The position numbers and the translations under genes were made by a program. Below, piece after piece: positions 1-11,274 of a stretch of DNA of 64,000 nucleotides (positions within the stretch are counted from its first letter, which is position 1; the number at the start of each line of letters is the position of its first letter). Location: contig NZ_JABXWB010000001.1 in assembly GCF_013375555.1 (NCBI RefSeq), positions 434,001-498,000 on the forward strand. The letters are read 5' to 3'. The notes beneath the pieces are model-generated. The model searched no databases. It saw nothing but the letters and a program-made list of their open reading frames with translations, and was not told where the DNA came from. The stretch is from Sphingobium sp. EM0848. GTDB lineage: Bacteria > Pseudomonadota > Alphaproteobacteria > Sphingomonadales > Sphingomonadaceae.

Positions 1-88
1 TCAACCCCTCCCTGCACATTAGTTGCCGCAGATTTTCGCCGCATCCGCCTTTCCTGCGCCGCTGCTTTATCGCATAGCTTGAGTCACC

Positions 89-271
89 ATGACGAAGTCG
101 ACCGAAGACGCGCCGGAAAGCGGCGCCGCCACCCCCGTCTCCATCGAGTCCGATATGGCCTCCGCCGCCCGTAAATCCGCGGGAAAAGCGGTCTGGATGG
201 GGACTGCGGTCGGCATCGGCTCCGCCGCGATCGTTGCGGCGCTGCTCTACGCCAACAAGAAGCGCGGCTAA
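89..271 (+). CDS. small single-pass membrane protein, unknown
   Basis: A 60-residue protein with a polar, acidic N-terminal part (residues 1-32) and one hydrophobic segment at about residues 35-54, ending in the basic tail NKKRG, which predicts an N-out or N-in single-pass inner-membrane protein. I recognise no family motif. The ATG follows a weak Shine-Dalgarno-like region, and the AT content of the leader (TTTATCGCATAG) suggests a local promoter. It is convergent with the EF-hand gene. It could be a conserved sphingomonad hypothetical; base usage looks normal, so I accept it as a real gene. Confidence 0.6.
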   Translation: MTKSTEDAPESGAATPVSIESDMASAARKSAGKAVWMGTAVGIGSAAIVAALLYANKKRG

Positions 272-290
272 GCAGCCCCACCCGCTCGCC

Positions 291-328
291 AAAAAAAAGA
301 GGCGGCATGGCCTTCGCTCCATGCCGCC
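291..328 (-). terminator. intrinsic terminator of the EF-hand gene
   Basis: A perfect 10-bp inverted repeat (301-310 against 319-328) with an 8-nt loop, followed on the minus strand by an eight-T run (complement of 291-298). It lies 54 nt beyond the EF-hand stop codon. The T run is only on the minus-strand side, so it terminates that strand. Confidence 0.85.
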
Positions 329-381
329 CCATATTGCGACCCAAATTGGGCTCTATTCCCCGCCTTCGTGACGGGAGCATT

Positions 382-744
382 TTATCCTGCGCTGCCGCTC
401 AGATAGGCGATCAGTTCAGGCTTGCTGACGGTCCCGCTCTTGTCCGTGTCGGCCGTTACGAACGCCCCGTCGGCCCATGCCGTCACTTCCGCAGGTGCCA
501 GTGATTTGCCGGTCGCCTTCATTTCCTGATCCTTCAGCGCCACCATCCAGCGCGAAAATTCGGTGCGGTCGAGCTGACCATCATGATTCTGGTCGTAGGC
601 CGGAAATTCGGTATCGACGATGGCGGCGACTCCGTCCCCCGAAGGTGCGGCTTGCGTGGCATTGTCCTGCGGCGCGGTTCCGGCTTGAGCGAAGGCGGGC
701 GTGGTAACGGCAGAGGCCACCATCAAAAACAGGGCGCGGAACAT
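382..744 (-). CDS. exported EF-hand calcium-binding protein
   Basis: A 120-residue protein with a Sec signal peptide (residues 1-19, cleavage after AFA), a low-complexity linker, and two EF-hand loops: residues 51-62 (DQNHDGQLDRTE) and 99-110 (DTDKSGTVSKPE). Both loops have Asp at position 1 and Glu at position 12, so both should bind calcium. It is probably periplasmic. The reading frame opens 22 codons upstream, but I chose the ATG at 744 because a GGAG Shine-Dalgarno sits just before it and the signal peptide begins there. It is a stand-alone gene ending in a strong terminator. Its function is unknown; sensor or buffer roles are typical of this family. Confidence 0.85.
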   Translation of the reverse strand: MFRALFLMVASAVTTPAFAQAGTAPQDNATQAAPSGDGVAAIVDTEFPAYDQNHDGQLDRTEFSRWMVALKDQEMKATGKSLAPAEVTAWADGAFVTADTDKSGTVSKPELIAYLSGSAG

Positions 745-1025
745 TCCATTCTCCAAAACCGGCCGCTTGAAGGGTCGCGAGACCGTCCATCGGATTTTCA
801 CGCATGACAATAGCCAAGCATTTCAGTTGGTTCCTGAATATCCGTTCATCTTCATCCATTCATCCCCGGATTTGCCTCGATTCGGCGCGCAGTGCTGCGA
901 TTAATGCGACGAAAGGGCTGAAAAGATGGCAATATGGCCCTCGGCCATGGGCTGGATTTGCCCCGGAAAGGCGGTGCTGCTAGGCGGCACGGCGGTTTAT
1001 CACTCATTCACGCAGGATTCGCCTC
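745..1025. other. intergenic region between the EF-hand gene and purB
   Basis: About 280 bases without a convincing ORF. It must hold the leftward promoter of the EF-hand gene and the rightward promoter of purB. I see no riboswitch, repeat or strong terminator, and no clear -35/-10 pair that I would defend. Confidence 0.5.
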
Positions 1026-2339
1026 ATGGTCCCCCGTTACGCCCGCCCGCAAATGACCGCCCTTTGGGAACCGGAAGCCCGGTTCAAGATCTGGTTCGAG
1101 ATCGAGGCGCATGCGACCGAAAAGCTGGGCGAACTGGGCGTAGTGCCGCAATCCGCCGCCAAGGCGCTGTGGGACTGGTGGGAGACCAATCCCGCGATCG
1201 ACGTGCCCGCCATCGATGCGATCGAGGCCGTTACCAAGCATGACGTGATCGCTTTCCTCACCTGGGTGGCGGAGCAGGTCGGTGACGAAGCGCGCTTCAT
1301 GCATCAGGGCATGACGTCGAGCGACGTGCTCGACACCTGCCTTGCCGTCCAGCTCAGCCGTGCCGCCGATATCCTGATCGAGGATATCGACAAGCTGCTG
1401 GAGGTCATCAAGCGCCGCGCCTACGAACATAAGCTGACCCCGACCATCGGCCGCAGCCACGGCATCCATGCCGAGCCGGTGACCTTCGGCCTCAAGATGG
1501 CGGAGGCCTATGCCGAATTTTCGCGTTGCCGGGCCCGTCTGGTCGCGGCCCGTGAGGAAGTCGCGACCTGCGCCATTTCCGGCGCGGTCGGCACCTTCGC
1601 CAATATCGACCCGCGCGTCGAGGAGCATGTCGCGGAAAAGCTGGGCCTCGCCATCGAGCCGGTGTCCACTCAGGTCATTCCGCGTGACCGCCACGCCATG
1701 TTCTTCGCGACGCTGGGCGTGATCGCCTCGTCCATCGAGCGCCTTGCCGTCGAAGTCCGCCATCTGCAGCGCACTGAAGTGCTGGAGGCCGAGGAATATT
1801 TCTCGCCCGGCCAGAAGGGCAGCTCCGCCATGCCGCACAAGCGCAACCCGGTGCTGACCGAGAACCTGACCGGCCTTGCCCGCATGGTGCGCAGCTATGC
1901 CCTGCCGGCGATGGAGAATGTCGCGCTGTGGCACGAGCGCGATATCAGCCATTCTTCGGTCGAGCGCTATATCGGGCCCGATGCCACCATCACGCTTGAT
2001 TTCGCGCTGGGCCGCCTGACGGGGGTGATCGACAAGTTGCTCGTCTATCCTGAGCGGATGATGAAGAATCTCGACAAGATGGGCGGTCTTGTCCACTCGC
2101 AGCGCGTGCTGCTGGCGCTGACGCAGGCAGGCGTGAGCCGCGAGGACAGCTATCGCTATGTTCAGCGCAATGCGATGAAGGTCTGGGAATCAGATGGCCA
2201 GCTTTCGCTGATGGAATTGCTGAAGGCCGACCCGGATGTGGCGGCGGCGCTCACGGCCGAGCAGATCGAGGAGAAATTCAACCTCGATTATCACTTCCGT
2301 CAGGTCGACACGATCTTTCGCCGGGTGTTCGGCGAATAA
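1026..2339 (+). CDS. purB: adenylosuccinate lyase
   Basis: A 437-residue cytosolic enzyme of the fumarase/aspartase superfamily. It cleaves SAICAR to AICAR and adenylosuccinate to AMP, releasing fumarate in both purine steps. The superfamily signature GSSAMPHKRNP is present near residue 265, with the upstream conserved blocks TSSDVLDTC (about residue 98) and GRSHGIHAEP (about residue 142). Length matches the usual 430-435 residue bacterial form. The N-terminus (VPRYARPQMTALW) is the family start, which supports the ATG at 1026 although the Shine-Dalgarno is weak. It is monocistronic and followed by a strong terminator. Confidence 0.97.
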   Translation: MVPRYARPQMTALWEPEARFKIWFEIEAHATEKLGELGVVPQSAAKALWDWWETNPAIDVPAIDAIEAVTKHDVIAFLTWVAEQVGDEARFMHQGMTSSDVLDTCLAVQLSRAADILIEDIDKLLEVIKRRAYEHKLTPTIGRSHGIHAEPVTFGLKMAEAYAEFSRCRARLVAAREEVATCAISGAVGTFANIDPRVEEHVAEKLGLAIEPVSTQVIPRDRHAMFFATLGVIASSIERLAVEVRHLQRTEVLEAEEYFSPGQKGSSAMPHKRNPVLTENLTGLARMVRSYALPAMENVALWHERDISHSSVERYIGPDATITLDFALGRLTGVIDKLLVYPERMMKNLDKMGGLVHSQRVLLALTQAGVSREDSYRYVQRNAMKVWESDGQLSLMELLKADPDVAAALTAEQIEEKFNLDYHFRQVDTIFRRVFGE

Positions 2340-2365
2340 GATCAAGGTGCCATTTGGGACGTGGA

Positions 2366-2391
2366 AAGGGCGCGGAAACGCGCCCTTTTTT
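2366..2391 (+). terminator. intrinsic terminator of purB
   Basis: A 9-bp GC-rich stem (2366-2374 with 2379-2387) closed by a stable GAAA tetraloop, then six T residues. It begins 26 nt after the purB stop codon. Confidence 0.9.
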
Positions 2392-2451
2392 GTGGGAGTT
2401 TCACCGGGTCAAAGGGCGACTGTCGAAGCGCCGGAAGGGCAGGAAAATCCC

Positions 2452-3549
2452 TCAGTGCGGCACAGCGTCGGATTGCCGCCGGATCAACTCATAATCGAGC
2501 AGCAGATGCGCGAGCTGTTCGGTTGATTTGTTCTTGCGCGCCCTGATCTGCTTCACCAGCAATTCGACGGCGGCGCGTGACATGGCGCTGATCGGCTGGC
2601 GGATCGTCGTCAGTTCGGGCCAGATGGTGGTGGCGAGCGATGTATCGTCAAAGCCGCAGACGGTGAGGTCGCCCGGCACGTCCAGCCCACGGCGATGCGC
2701 GATGGCGACGGCTGCCGCCGCCATGTCGTCATTGCTGGCGAAGATTGCCGTCGGCCGCTGGGGCAGCGTGAGGATTTGTTCCGCCGCCTCCAACCCGGAG
2801 TGATAGGTGAAATAGCCCTGTTCGACCAAAGCGTCGTCCGGGGCGATGCCGGCTTCGGCCAGCGCGGCCCGATAGCCTTCCAGACGGCGCTGGCTGGCCC
2901 TTTGATTGGGATGGCCCTTGATGAAGCCGATGCGCCGGTGGCCGAGCGCGATCAGATGGCGGGTCATGGCCAGCGCGGCGGCATGGTCGTCGATGCTGAC
3001 GGCGGACATATCCGCCGGCGCTTTACCGGTCGCCACGGCCACGGCCACGATATTCGCCGCGAGGAGGGCGTTCTTCATCGCCTGATGGTCGCAAAGCGGG
3101 GGAGGGAGGATGATGCCGTTGATGCGACCCCGCGTCAGATGATCGACCACCGTGTCGACGTCGGTTTCCTCATCCCATTTTTTCACCACCAGATCGACGC
3201 CGCTGCGGCTGGCCTGATCCAGGCTGCCGACGAGGAACTCACTCAGATAGGAGGCGGACGGGTTGCTGTAGAGCAGGCCGATCCGTATTTCCTCGCCGCC
3301 CGCCAGGCTGCGTGCGGCGGCGCTGGGCGAATAGTTGAGCGCGGCGATGGCGGCTTCCACCTTGGCGCGCGTGGCGGCACGGACGATCTGCTCGCCATTG
3401 ATGACACGCGATACGGTCATGGGGGATACGCCCGCATATTTGGCGACATCGTTGATGGTCGGGACGTTGCGCTGTCGCCGCGAGCTTTTGGCTTCCGTCA
3501 GCGGAGCGGATGATGTCTCTGGCTTCATGCTTTGGATGGTAGCGGGCAC
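2452..3549 (-). CDS. LacI-family transcriptional repressor
   Basis: A 365-residue regulator. Residues about 28-75 form the LacI helix-turn-helix and hinge (TINDVAKYAGVSPMTVSRVING, then YSPSAAARSLAGG), and the rest is the periplasmic-binding-protein-like sugar-sensing domain with the family blocks IRIGLLYSN, RRIGFIKG, AIFASNDDMAAAA and DLTVCGFDDTS. An internal ATG at codon 8 is an equally possible start. No sugar-uptake or catabolic operon lies next to it, so its regulon cannot be read from this window. It is convergent with purB and follows tRNA-Pro on the same strand. Confidence 0.92.
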   Translation of the reverse strand: MPATIQSMKPETSSAPLTEAKSSRRQRNVPTINDVAKYAGVSPMTVSRVINGEQIVRAATRAKVEAAIAALNYSPSAAARSLAGGEEIRIGLLYSNPSASYLSEFLVGSLDQASRSGVDLVVKKWDEETDVDTVVDHLTRGRINGIILPPPLCDHQAMKNALLAANIVAVAVATGKAPADMSAVSIDDHAAALAMTRHLIALGHRRIGFIKGHPNQRASQRRLEGYRAALAEAGIAPDDALVEQGYFTYHSGLEAAEQILTLPQRPTAIFASNDDMAAAAVAIAHRRGLDVPGDLTVCGFDDTSLATTIWPELTTIRQPISAMSRAAVELLVKQIRARKNKSTEQLAHLLLDYELIRRQSDAVPH

Positions 3550-3747
3550 ATTGCGCGATTGCTAAGCGAAATATCGCCTGGTCGCGCAGGGAGCTGTGTC
3601 GTGACGACGATGCCCGCGATCCAAAACTTGCCCCCGCCTGCCCGCGCAGTTGGCTGGGGCATTTTTGGAGCGGCGGCACAGGCAAGCGACGCGCTTCCAG
3701 CGCGATCCGGCCATCCGAAAATCATGGTGATTTCAAGAAGAAGTAAA

Positions 3748-3824
3748 TGGTCGGGGAGAGAGGATTCGAACCTCCGGCCCCTGCCTCCCGAAGACAGTGC
3801 TCTACCAGGCTGAGCTACTCCCCG
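3748..3824 (-). tRNA. tRNA-Pro(CGG)
   Basis: A complete 77-nt cloverleaf on the minus strand: 7-bp acceptor CGGGGAG/CTCCCCG, D arm with GCTCAG...GAGC, anticodon stem CTGTC/GGCAG (one T.G pair) around loop TTCGGGA giving anticodon CGG, and T arm GGAGG-TTCGAAT-CCTCT. The 3' CCA is encoded (3748-3750). It reads CCG, one of the favoured proline codons in GC-rich genomes. Confidence 0.97.
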
Positions 3825-3871
3825 ACCGATAGCGGGTCCGGTTTGAAGCGGTCCCGCTGGGCAGGCCGCAG

Positions 3872-3900
3872 CCTATAGAGGCGGCTTTTCCGGCTGGCAA
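3872..3900 (-). promoter_or_regulatory. sigma70-type promoter of tRNA-Pro
   Basis: On the minus strand TTGCCA (3900-3895) and TATAGG (3877-3872) are separated by exactly 17 nt, and the -10 ends 47 nt before the mature tRNA 5' end. Strong match to the housekeeping consensus; not tested. Confidence 0.6.
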
Positions 3901-3926
3901 GCGGGGGATGAAGAAATTTTTGAAAC

Positions 3927-4220
3927 TCATAGCAGTCCGGCTTCGCGGAAGCTGAAATGGCGGTTTCCGGCGCGGATGACATGGTCGGCGAGCGCGATCT
4001 CGATCGGGCGAAGCCGTTTCGACAGGGTGCGGGTCAGGTGAATGTCCGTCCAGCGGGGCAGGGGGCTGTGCGGCCGCGACTGTTCGATGGCGAGCCAGCG
4101 GCTGTTCCAGCGCAGCAGCGCATCCACGGTGCGGCGCCAGTCATGATCGGCCCGCAGCCGGTGGAGCGGGCGCCATTCCTCGTCGAGGACGAGCAGGTGC
4201 AGGGAAGTCGGGTCGCGCAT
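3927..4220 (-). CDS. RadC/JAB-domain-like mini-protein lacking the metal motif
   Basis: A 97-residue protein that aligns by eye with the C-terminal JAB/MPN domain of RadC. LHLLVLDEEWRPL matches the RadC strand 'LFLDTRNRLI', TDIHLTRTLSKRL matches the 'ADIELTRRLKEAG' helix, and IALADHVIRAGNRHFSFREAGLL matches the 'LLDHIIVGDGRYVSFRERGLL' tail. Where RadC carries the HxHP...D zinc motif (HNHPSGD), this protein reads RPHSPLP, so the catalytic ligands are mostly gone. No N-terminal RadC helix-hairpin-helix region is present. It is divergent from thyA. The role is unknown. The family link is my inference from pattern similarity. Confidence 0.65.
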   Translation of the reverse strand: MRDPTSLHLLVLDEEWRPLHRLRADHDWRRTVDALLRWNSRWLAIEQSRPHSPLPRWTDIHLTRTLSKRLRPIEIALADHVIRAGNRHFSFREAGLL

Positions 4221-4361
4221 GGCGGCAGGATGGTCTTGCGATGTGTTCGCGATAGGGGGATCATGGTCCCTTTCCGAGCGACCGGCGGAGAACTTGATCC
4301 GTTTCGCAGCATTTGGCGTGGGCGGGCCGCTTCGTTACATGACAATATTATCGTCAGAATC

Positions 4362-5324
4362 ATGAGAGTCTCTGTCTTGACCAGCCTGTCCCCTTCGTCC
4401 GAACCGCATTATGAGCAGCAATATCTGGACCTGATGCGGCAGATCTGGCTGCATGGCGACGAACGGATCGACCGGACGGGCGTCGGCACGCGGTCGATAT
4501 TGGGGGCGACGATGCGATTTTCGCTGGCCGATGACGCGGTGCCGCTGCTGACTACCAAGCGGGTCTACTGGAAGGTCGCGGCGCGGGAGATGCTGTGGTT
4601 CCTGACCGGTGACACCAATATCCGCGAACTGGTGCGGCAGGGCGTGCATATCTGGACCGACTGGCCGCTGGACGCCTATCGCCGCGCGACCGGAGAGCAG
4701 ATCGACCGCGATGCTTTCGAGGCGCGGATCATTGAAGATGGCGCCTTTGCTGCGCGCTGGGGTGACCTGGGGCCGGTTTATGGCGCGCAATGGGTGAACT
4801 GGTCGCGTTATGAGGAGGTAGGGGACGGCCTCTACCGAAAGGCGGCGCAGGGGCATAACCAGATTGCCGATCTGGTCGAGGCGATTCGGACCAATCCGGG
4901 GTCGCGGCGTTTGCTGTTCACCGGCTGGAACGTCGCGGACGTGGCGCGGATGGCTTTGCCGCCCTGCCATATGACCTACCAGTTTCAGGTGGCCGACGGG
5001 CGACTCAACGGGCTGCTGTTCCAGCGGAGCTGCGATCTGGGATTGGGCTTCGCCTTCAATATCTTCGGTCTGTCGATGATCACGCGGATGCTGGCGCAGC
5101 AATGCGATCTGGAACCGGGCGAGGTGGTCTGGCAGGGTGGAGATGTCCATCTCTACCTCAATCATGCCGATCTGGTGGAGGAGCAGATCGCCCGAAATCC
5201 GTCCGGCGAACCGAAATTGCGGATCCATAGGCGGCCTTCATCCATTTTCGATTATCGGATCGAGGACTTTGAAGTGATTGATTATACACCACAAAGGCAC
5301 ATTGCCGCGCCCGTAGCGGTTTAG
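4362..5324 (+). CDS. thyA: thymidylate synthase
   Basis: A 320-residue ThyA, which makes dTMP from dUMP using methylene-tetrahydrofolate. Visible motifs are ERIDRTGVGT (about residue 34), the dUMP/folate region PLLTTKRVYWK, LWFLTGDTNI, the nucleophile Cys202 in ALPPCHMTYQF, the FQRSCDLGLG block and GDVHLYLNH. The region between residues 100 and 165 is longer than in the 264-residue Escherichia coli enzyme, as in several other bacterial ThyAs. The reading frame stays open for 135 codons upstream. I chose the ATG at 4362 because family similarity begins at HYEQQYLDLM about 16 residues in; the upstream part is only a shadow frame over the RadC-like gene. No dihydrofolate reductase gene is adjacent. 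Confidence 0.96.
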   Translation: MRVSVLTSLSPSSEPHYEQQYLDLMRQIWLHGDERIDRTGVGTRSILGATMRFSLADDAVPLLTTKRVYWKVAAREMLWFLTGDTNIRELVRQGVHIWTDWPLDAYRRATGEQIDRDAFEARIIEDGAFAARWGDLGPVYGAQWVNWSRYEEVGDGLYRKAAQGHNQIADLVEAIRTNPGSRRLLFTGWNVADVARMALPPCHMTYQFQVADGRLNGLLFQRSCDLGLGFAFNIFGLSMITRMLAQQCDLEPGEVVWQGGDVHLYLNHADLVEEQIARNPSGEPKLRIHRRPSSIFDYRIEDFEVIDYTPQRHIAAPVAV

Positions 5325-5360
5325 CGAAAAGCGGTTTGCGGCGAATTGGGTCAGCAAGAC

Positions 5361-7773
<2,413 letters not shown>

Positions 7774-7779
7774 CAGGTC

Positions 7780-9048
7780 ATGGCGCTTTTTAGTTTCAGG
7801 CTGCCGGACATCGGCGAAGGGATCGCGGAAGCGGAGATCGTCGGCTGGCATGTGAAGGTCGGGGATCGGGTTGAGGAGGATCAACCGATTGCCGACATGA
7901 TGACCGACAAGGCGACGGTGGAAATGGAAAGCCCGGTCGCCGGTACGGTGGTCCGGCTGGCGGGCGAGCCGGGGCAGCAGATCGCCATCGGATCGATGCT
8001 GGTGGAGATCGAGACTGAGGGAGAGGAAGAGGCTCCCGTTGCAGCGGCGGCGGTGGAAAAGGCCGAAGCGCCTGCTCCTGTCGTTCCCGTCGCCGTCGAG
8101 GCGGGGCCTGAGCGCAGCGAGCCTGTCGCGGTCGTCGAGGACAAGCCGGCTGTCGCGGCGCCCTCTTCCGCTTCCTCTCCTGTCAAGGTGGAGGTTCTGG
8201 CTTCCCCAGCCGTGCGTGCTCGTGCGAAGGAACTGGGGATCGATCTTGCCCAGGTGAAGCCGAGCGGCGATCATATCCGGCATTCCGATCTCGACGCCTT
8301 CCTGCTCTATGGGGCGGGGCAGGGCTATCGGCCGGCGGGACGGTCGGCGAAGCGGGCGGATCAGGAGGTCAAGGTCATCGGGCTGCGCCGCCGCATTGCC
8401 GAGAATATGGCGGCCTCCAAGCGGGCCATTCCGCATTTCTCCTATGTCGAGGAGATTGACGTCACCGCGCTGGAGGAAACCCGCGAGCAGTTGAACGCCA
8501 ACCGGGGTGATCGGCCCAAGCTCACCATGCTGCCGCTGCTGATCGTGGCGATCTGTCGGGCGTTGCCGGACTTTCCGATGCTGAATGCGCGCTATGACGA
8601 TGAGGCGGGCGTGGTGACGCGCTATGGCGCGGTGCATATGGGCATTGCGACGCAGACCGATGCCGGGCTGATGGTGCCGGTGATCCGCGACGCGCAGGAC
8701 CGGAATGTCTGGCAGTTGGCGGCGGAGATCAGGCGGTTGGCCGATGCGGCGCGGACGGGCAAGGCGAAGTCGGAGGAGTTGTCCGGCTCCACCCTGACGC
8801 TGACGTCCTTGGGGCCGTTGGGCGGAGTGGCGACGACGCCGGTGATCAACCGGCCCGAAGTCGCGATCATCGGGCCGAATCGCATCATCGAGCGGCCGGT
8901 ATTCCGCGGCAAGGAAGTGGTGCCCGCCAAGCTCATGAACCTGTCGATCAGTTGCGACCATCGCGTGGTCGACGGCTGGGATGCGGCGAGCTTCGTTCAG
9001 GCGGTGCGCAAGCTGCTGGAAACGCCCGTCCTGTTGTTCGCGGATTAA
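7780..9048 (+). CDS. bkdB: dihydrolipoyllysine-residue acyltransferase (E2)
   Basis: A 422-residue E2 that accepts the acyl group from E1 and passes it to CoA. Domains in order: lipoyl domain (residues 1-78) with the lipoylated Lys44 in MTDKATVEME; an Ala/Val/Glu/Pro-rich flexible linker; an E3-binding domain about residues 140-180 (VLASPAVRARAKELGIDL...HIRHSDLDAFL); a catalytic domain from about 200 with the C-terminal SCDHRVVDGWD motif. It starts 6 nt after E1-beta. No lipoamide dehydrogenase gene follows, so E3 must come from elsewhere. The stop codon overlaps the convergent DUF11-like gene by 3 nt. Confidence 0.93.
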   Translation: MALFSFRLPDIGEGIAEAEIVGWHVKVGDRVEEDQPIADMMTDKATVEMESPVAGTVVRLAGEPGQQIAIGSMLVEIETEGEEEAPVAAAAVEKAEAPAPVVPVAVEAGPERSEPVAVVEDKPAVAAPSSASSPVKVEVLASPAVRARAKELGIDLAQVKPSGDHIRHSDLDAFLLYGAGQGYRPAGRSAKRADQEVKVIGLRRRIAENMAASKRAIPHFSYVEEIDVTALEETREQLNANRGDRPKLTMLPLLIVAICRALPDFPMLNARYDDEAGVVTRYGAVHMGIATQTDAGLMVPVIRDAQDRNVWQLAAEIRRLADAARTGKAKSEELSGSTLTLTSLGPLGGVATTPVINRPEVAIIGPNRIIERPVFRGKEVVPAKLMNLSISCDHRVVDGWDAASFVQAVRKLLETPVLLFAD

Positions 9049-9512
9049 CGGACCGTCGCGCGGTAGCTGAGGCGGCCGCTTTCGCCGGGGGAAATCTCTT
9101 GCGGAACGGTCCAGCGGATATGGGTGATGTCCGCCGGGACCGCCCGGCGGATGCCGCCCAGCGGCGTCGGCAACCACAGATCGGTGAGGCGGCCCCAATG
9201 GGCGCCGCCATCCACCGACACCTGCATCGCGGAATCGGTGAGGTCGAGTTGTGCCCCGCGCGGAATGGCGTTGGTGACGGCAAGGTTGCGGACCGGGCGG
9301 TCGCCTTCATTGCGCCAGTTGACCACCAGAATCAGTTGGTCGCCCGATCCGGCGCGGTCTGCGCTTTGCAGGATACGGCGTTCCCGGCCGTTGATGTCGG
9401 TGCTTGTCCGCTCGACGAACATCTGGGTTTCCAAGCGGATATCCTGCCGCGCCTGAACGATCTGCGGCGCGCCCAGACAGGCCAGAGCGATGAGCCAAAC
9501 CCCCGATTTCAT
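9045..9512 (-). CDS. exported DUF11-like (conserved repeat domain) protein
   Basis: A 155-residue protein with a signal peptide (residues 1-21, cleavage near VQA) and one all-beta domain that reads like a DUF11 / conserved-repeat domain: LILVVNWRNEGDRPVRNLAVTNAIPRG followed by a strand-rich C-terminus ending ISPGESGRLSYRATV. Such domains usually lie in surface or secreted proteins. I chose the ATG at 9512, which begins the signal peptide and follows GGGGGA; the frame extends 55 codons further without a signal sequence. It is convergent with the E2 gene and shares three bases with it. Specific role unknown. Confidence 0.75.
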   Translation of the reverse strand: MKSGVWLIALACLGAPQIVQARQDIRLETQMFVERTSTDINGRERRILQSADRAGSGDQLILVVNWRNEGDRPVRNLAVTNAIPRGAQLDLTDSAMQVSVDGGAHWGRLTDLWLPTPLGGIRRAVPADITHIRWTVPQEISPGESGRLSYRATVR

Positions 9513-9634
9513 GCCAGTCCCCCGACTTCCTTTCTGGCCGAATGTGGCAGCAGGTGCCGAAGATTTGGTTAAGGCCTTGTTTCCCTTGCTATCCATCTGT
9601 TTCGCTGATGTAAATTGACGGATCAGGGACGCCG

Positions 9635-10825
9635 GTGCACAAAAGGACGGCGGGCAGGGACATTTCAGGCGTGACACTTCAAGAGCAGCAAGAGATCAAC
9701 AGGCGGCGGGATCGCCTGCTGGCGTCGATTGCGCTGACGACCGGAATCGGGCTGATCCTGGCCTTGCCCTTTGCCTTGCAGGAAGGGGCGGAGTTCTTCC
9801 TGCCGTTGACCGCCGCACTGGTGATCGCGATCGCGTTGGTGCCCTTTCTGGAATGGATGGAACGGCGGGGGGTGCCTTCGCCGCTGGCGGCGCTGACCGC
9901 GGTGATCGCTTTCCTGCTGGTGGCGAATACGGCGCTGGTGCTGATCATTGTCCCGGCGGCCGACTGGTTTCGCCTGTTGCCCGAACGCCTGCCCAAGATT
10001 CAGAATAATCTGGCGCCCCTGATCGATTTCTACTCACAGCTTCAGCGCTTCGTCGATGAGACGGTGCAGATGCTGGCGAGCGGGCCGGTGGCGGCGGCGC
10101 AGACGGCGGCGGTGGATGCGCCCCGGTCCCTGCTGCAATTTGCGGCGACCTCTGCGCCTTCGGCCATCATTCAGATGGTGTTCGCGCTGCTCATCATCTA
10201 TTTCTTCCTGGCCGGCTGGACGCGGCTGCGGCGGCGGACGATCAACAGCCGGGAAAGTTTCGACGGCGCCATGGCGGTGGCGCGGGTCATCCAGAATGTC
10301 GTGGATGCGACCTCCGCCTATGTGCTGACCATCGCCACCATCAATCTGTGCCTGGGGCTGGCCGTGGCCTTTGCGCTGTGGCTGATCGGCATGCCTTCGC
10401 CCCTGATGTGGGGCGGCATCGTCGCGCTGCTCAACTTCGTGCCCTATTTCGGGCCGATGCTGGCGGCGGTGCTGCTGGCGCTGGGCGGCCTGATGGTGTT
10501 CGACGATGTATGGAAGGCCTTGCTGCCCGCCGCGCTCCAGATCGGTTTTCATCTGGTCGAGGCCAATTTTGCGACGCCGACGATTCTCGGGCGGCGGCTG
10601 ACCATGAATCCGCTGCTGATTCTGGTGTCGCTCACCTTCTGGGGTTGGGTGTGGGGGACACCGGGAGCATTGCTGGGCGTGCCGTTGCTGATCATCATCC
10701 AGACCGTCGTGGGTGCTGCGGGGACACCGGATATTGCCGGATTCCTGTTCGAACGGGGGACGTTGACCGTGTCCCCGCGCAAAGAAAATGACGAAAGCCA
10801 CGAAACTGATGTTACAGGCGGTTGA
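9635..10825 (+). CDS. AI-2E family (PerM-type) transporter
   Basis: A 396-residue polytopic inner-membrane protein with about eight hydrophobic segments. The family signature LLNFVPYFGPMLAAVLLAL (about residues 265-283) and the C-terminal block PTILGRRLTMNPLLILVSLTFWGWVWG...GALLGVPLLI are both present. Members have been reported as exporters of autoinducer-2 or as sodium/proton antiporters, so the substrate is open. The GTG at 9635 follows CAGGGAC; another GTG at codon 13 (9671) is an alternative. The last codons overlap the -35 box of the tRNA-Asp promoter. Confidence 0.88.
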   Translation: MHKRTAGRDISGVTLQEQQEINRRRDRLLASIALTTGIGLILALPFALQEGAEFFLPLTAALVIAIALVPFLEWMERRGVPSPLAALTAVIAFLLVANTALVLIIVPAADWFRLLPERLPKIQNNLAPLIDFYSQLQRFVDETVQMLASGPVAAAQTAAVDAPRSLLQFAATSAPSAIIQMVFALLIIYFFLAGWTRLRRRTINSRESFDGAMAVARVIQNVVDATSAYVLTIATINLCLGLAVAFALWLIGMPSPLMWGGIVALLNFVPYFGPMLAAVLLALGGLMVFDDVWKALLPAALQIGFHLVEANFATPTILGRRLTMNPLLILVSLTFWGWVWGTPGALLGVPLLIIIQTVVGAAGTPDIAGFLFERGTLTVSPRKENDESHETDVTGG

Positions 10826-10850
10826 CAGGGGCGGCAGGCCCGCATAGATG
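10822..10850 (+). promoter_or_regulatory. consensus promoter of the tRNA-Asp pair
   Basis: TTGACA (10822-10827), 17-nt spacer, TAGATG (10845-10850), 16 nt ahead of the first mature tRNA-Asp. The -35 hexamer contains the stop codon of the preceding transporter gene. Confidence 0.7.
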
Positions 10851-10866
10851 CCCGCCCACACCGAAC

Positions 10867-10943
<77 letters not shown>

Positions 10944-11024
10944 CTTTCTCTAGGGAAGGTGGATGGTTTTTCAGATCAGCATCGTCTGGTGGCCCCGTCG
11001 GGTCGCGACAAGATGCCGCCCTGC

Positions 11025-11101
<77 letters not shown>

Positions 11102-11274
11102 CTCCTTTGATGAGTGATATTGCCGGTTCTGGGCAACTGGCTTTTCCTTGCAAGAGCGATGGATGGTTTCGACCATTTTTTGCCGCTGCGATGGTCGAAT
11201 TATCCGCCTCTAACCTGACATTAGTGGCTCCCCACCGGTTGAATAAACCGGCGTTCCGCGCCATCAAAACGCAT

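Noticed and set aside
3957..4361. 135-codon N-terminal extension of ThyA
   Set aside because: No similarity to ThyA, lies antisense to the RadC-like gene, and is absent from the family.
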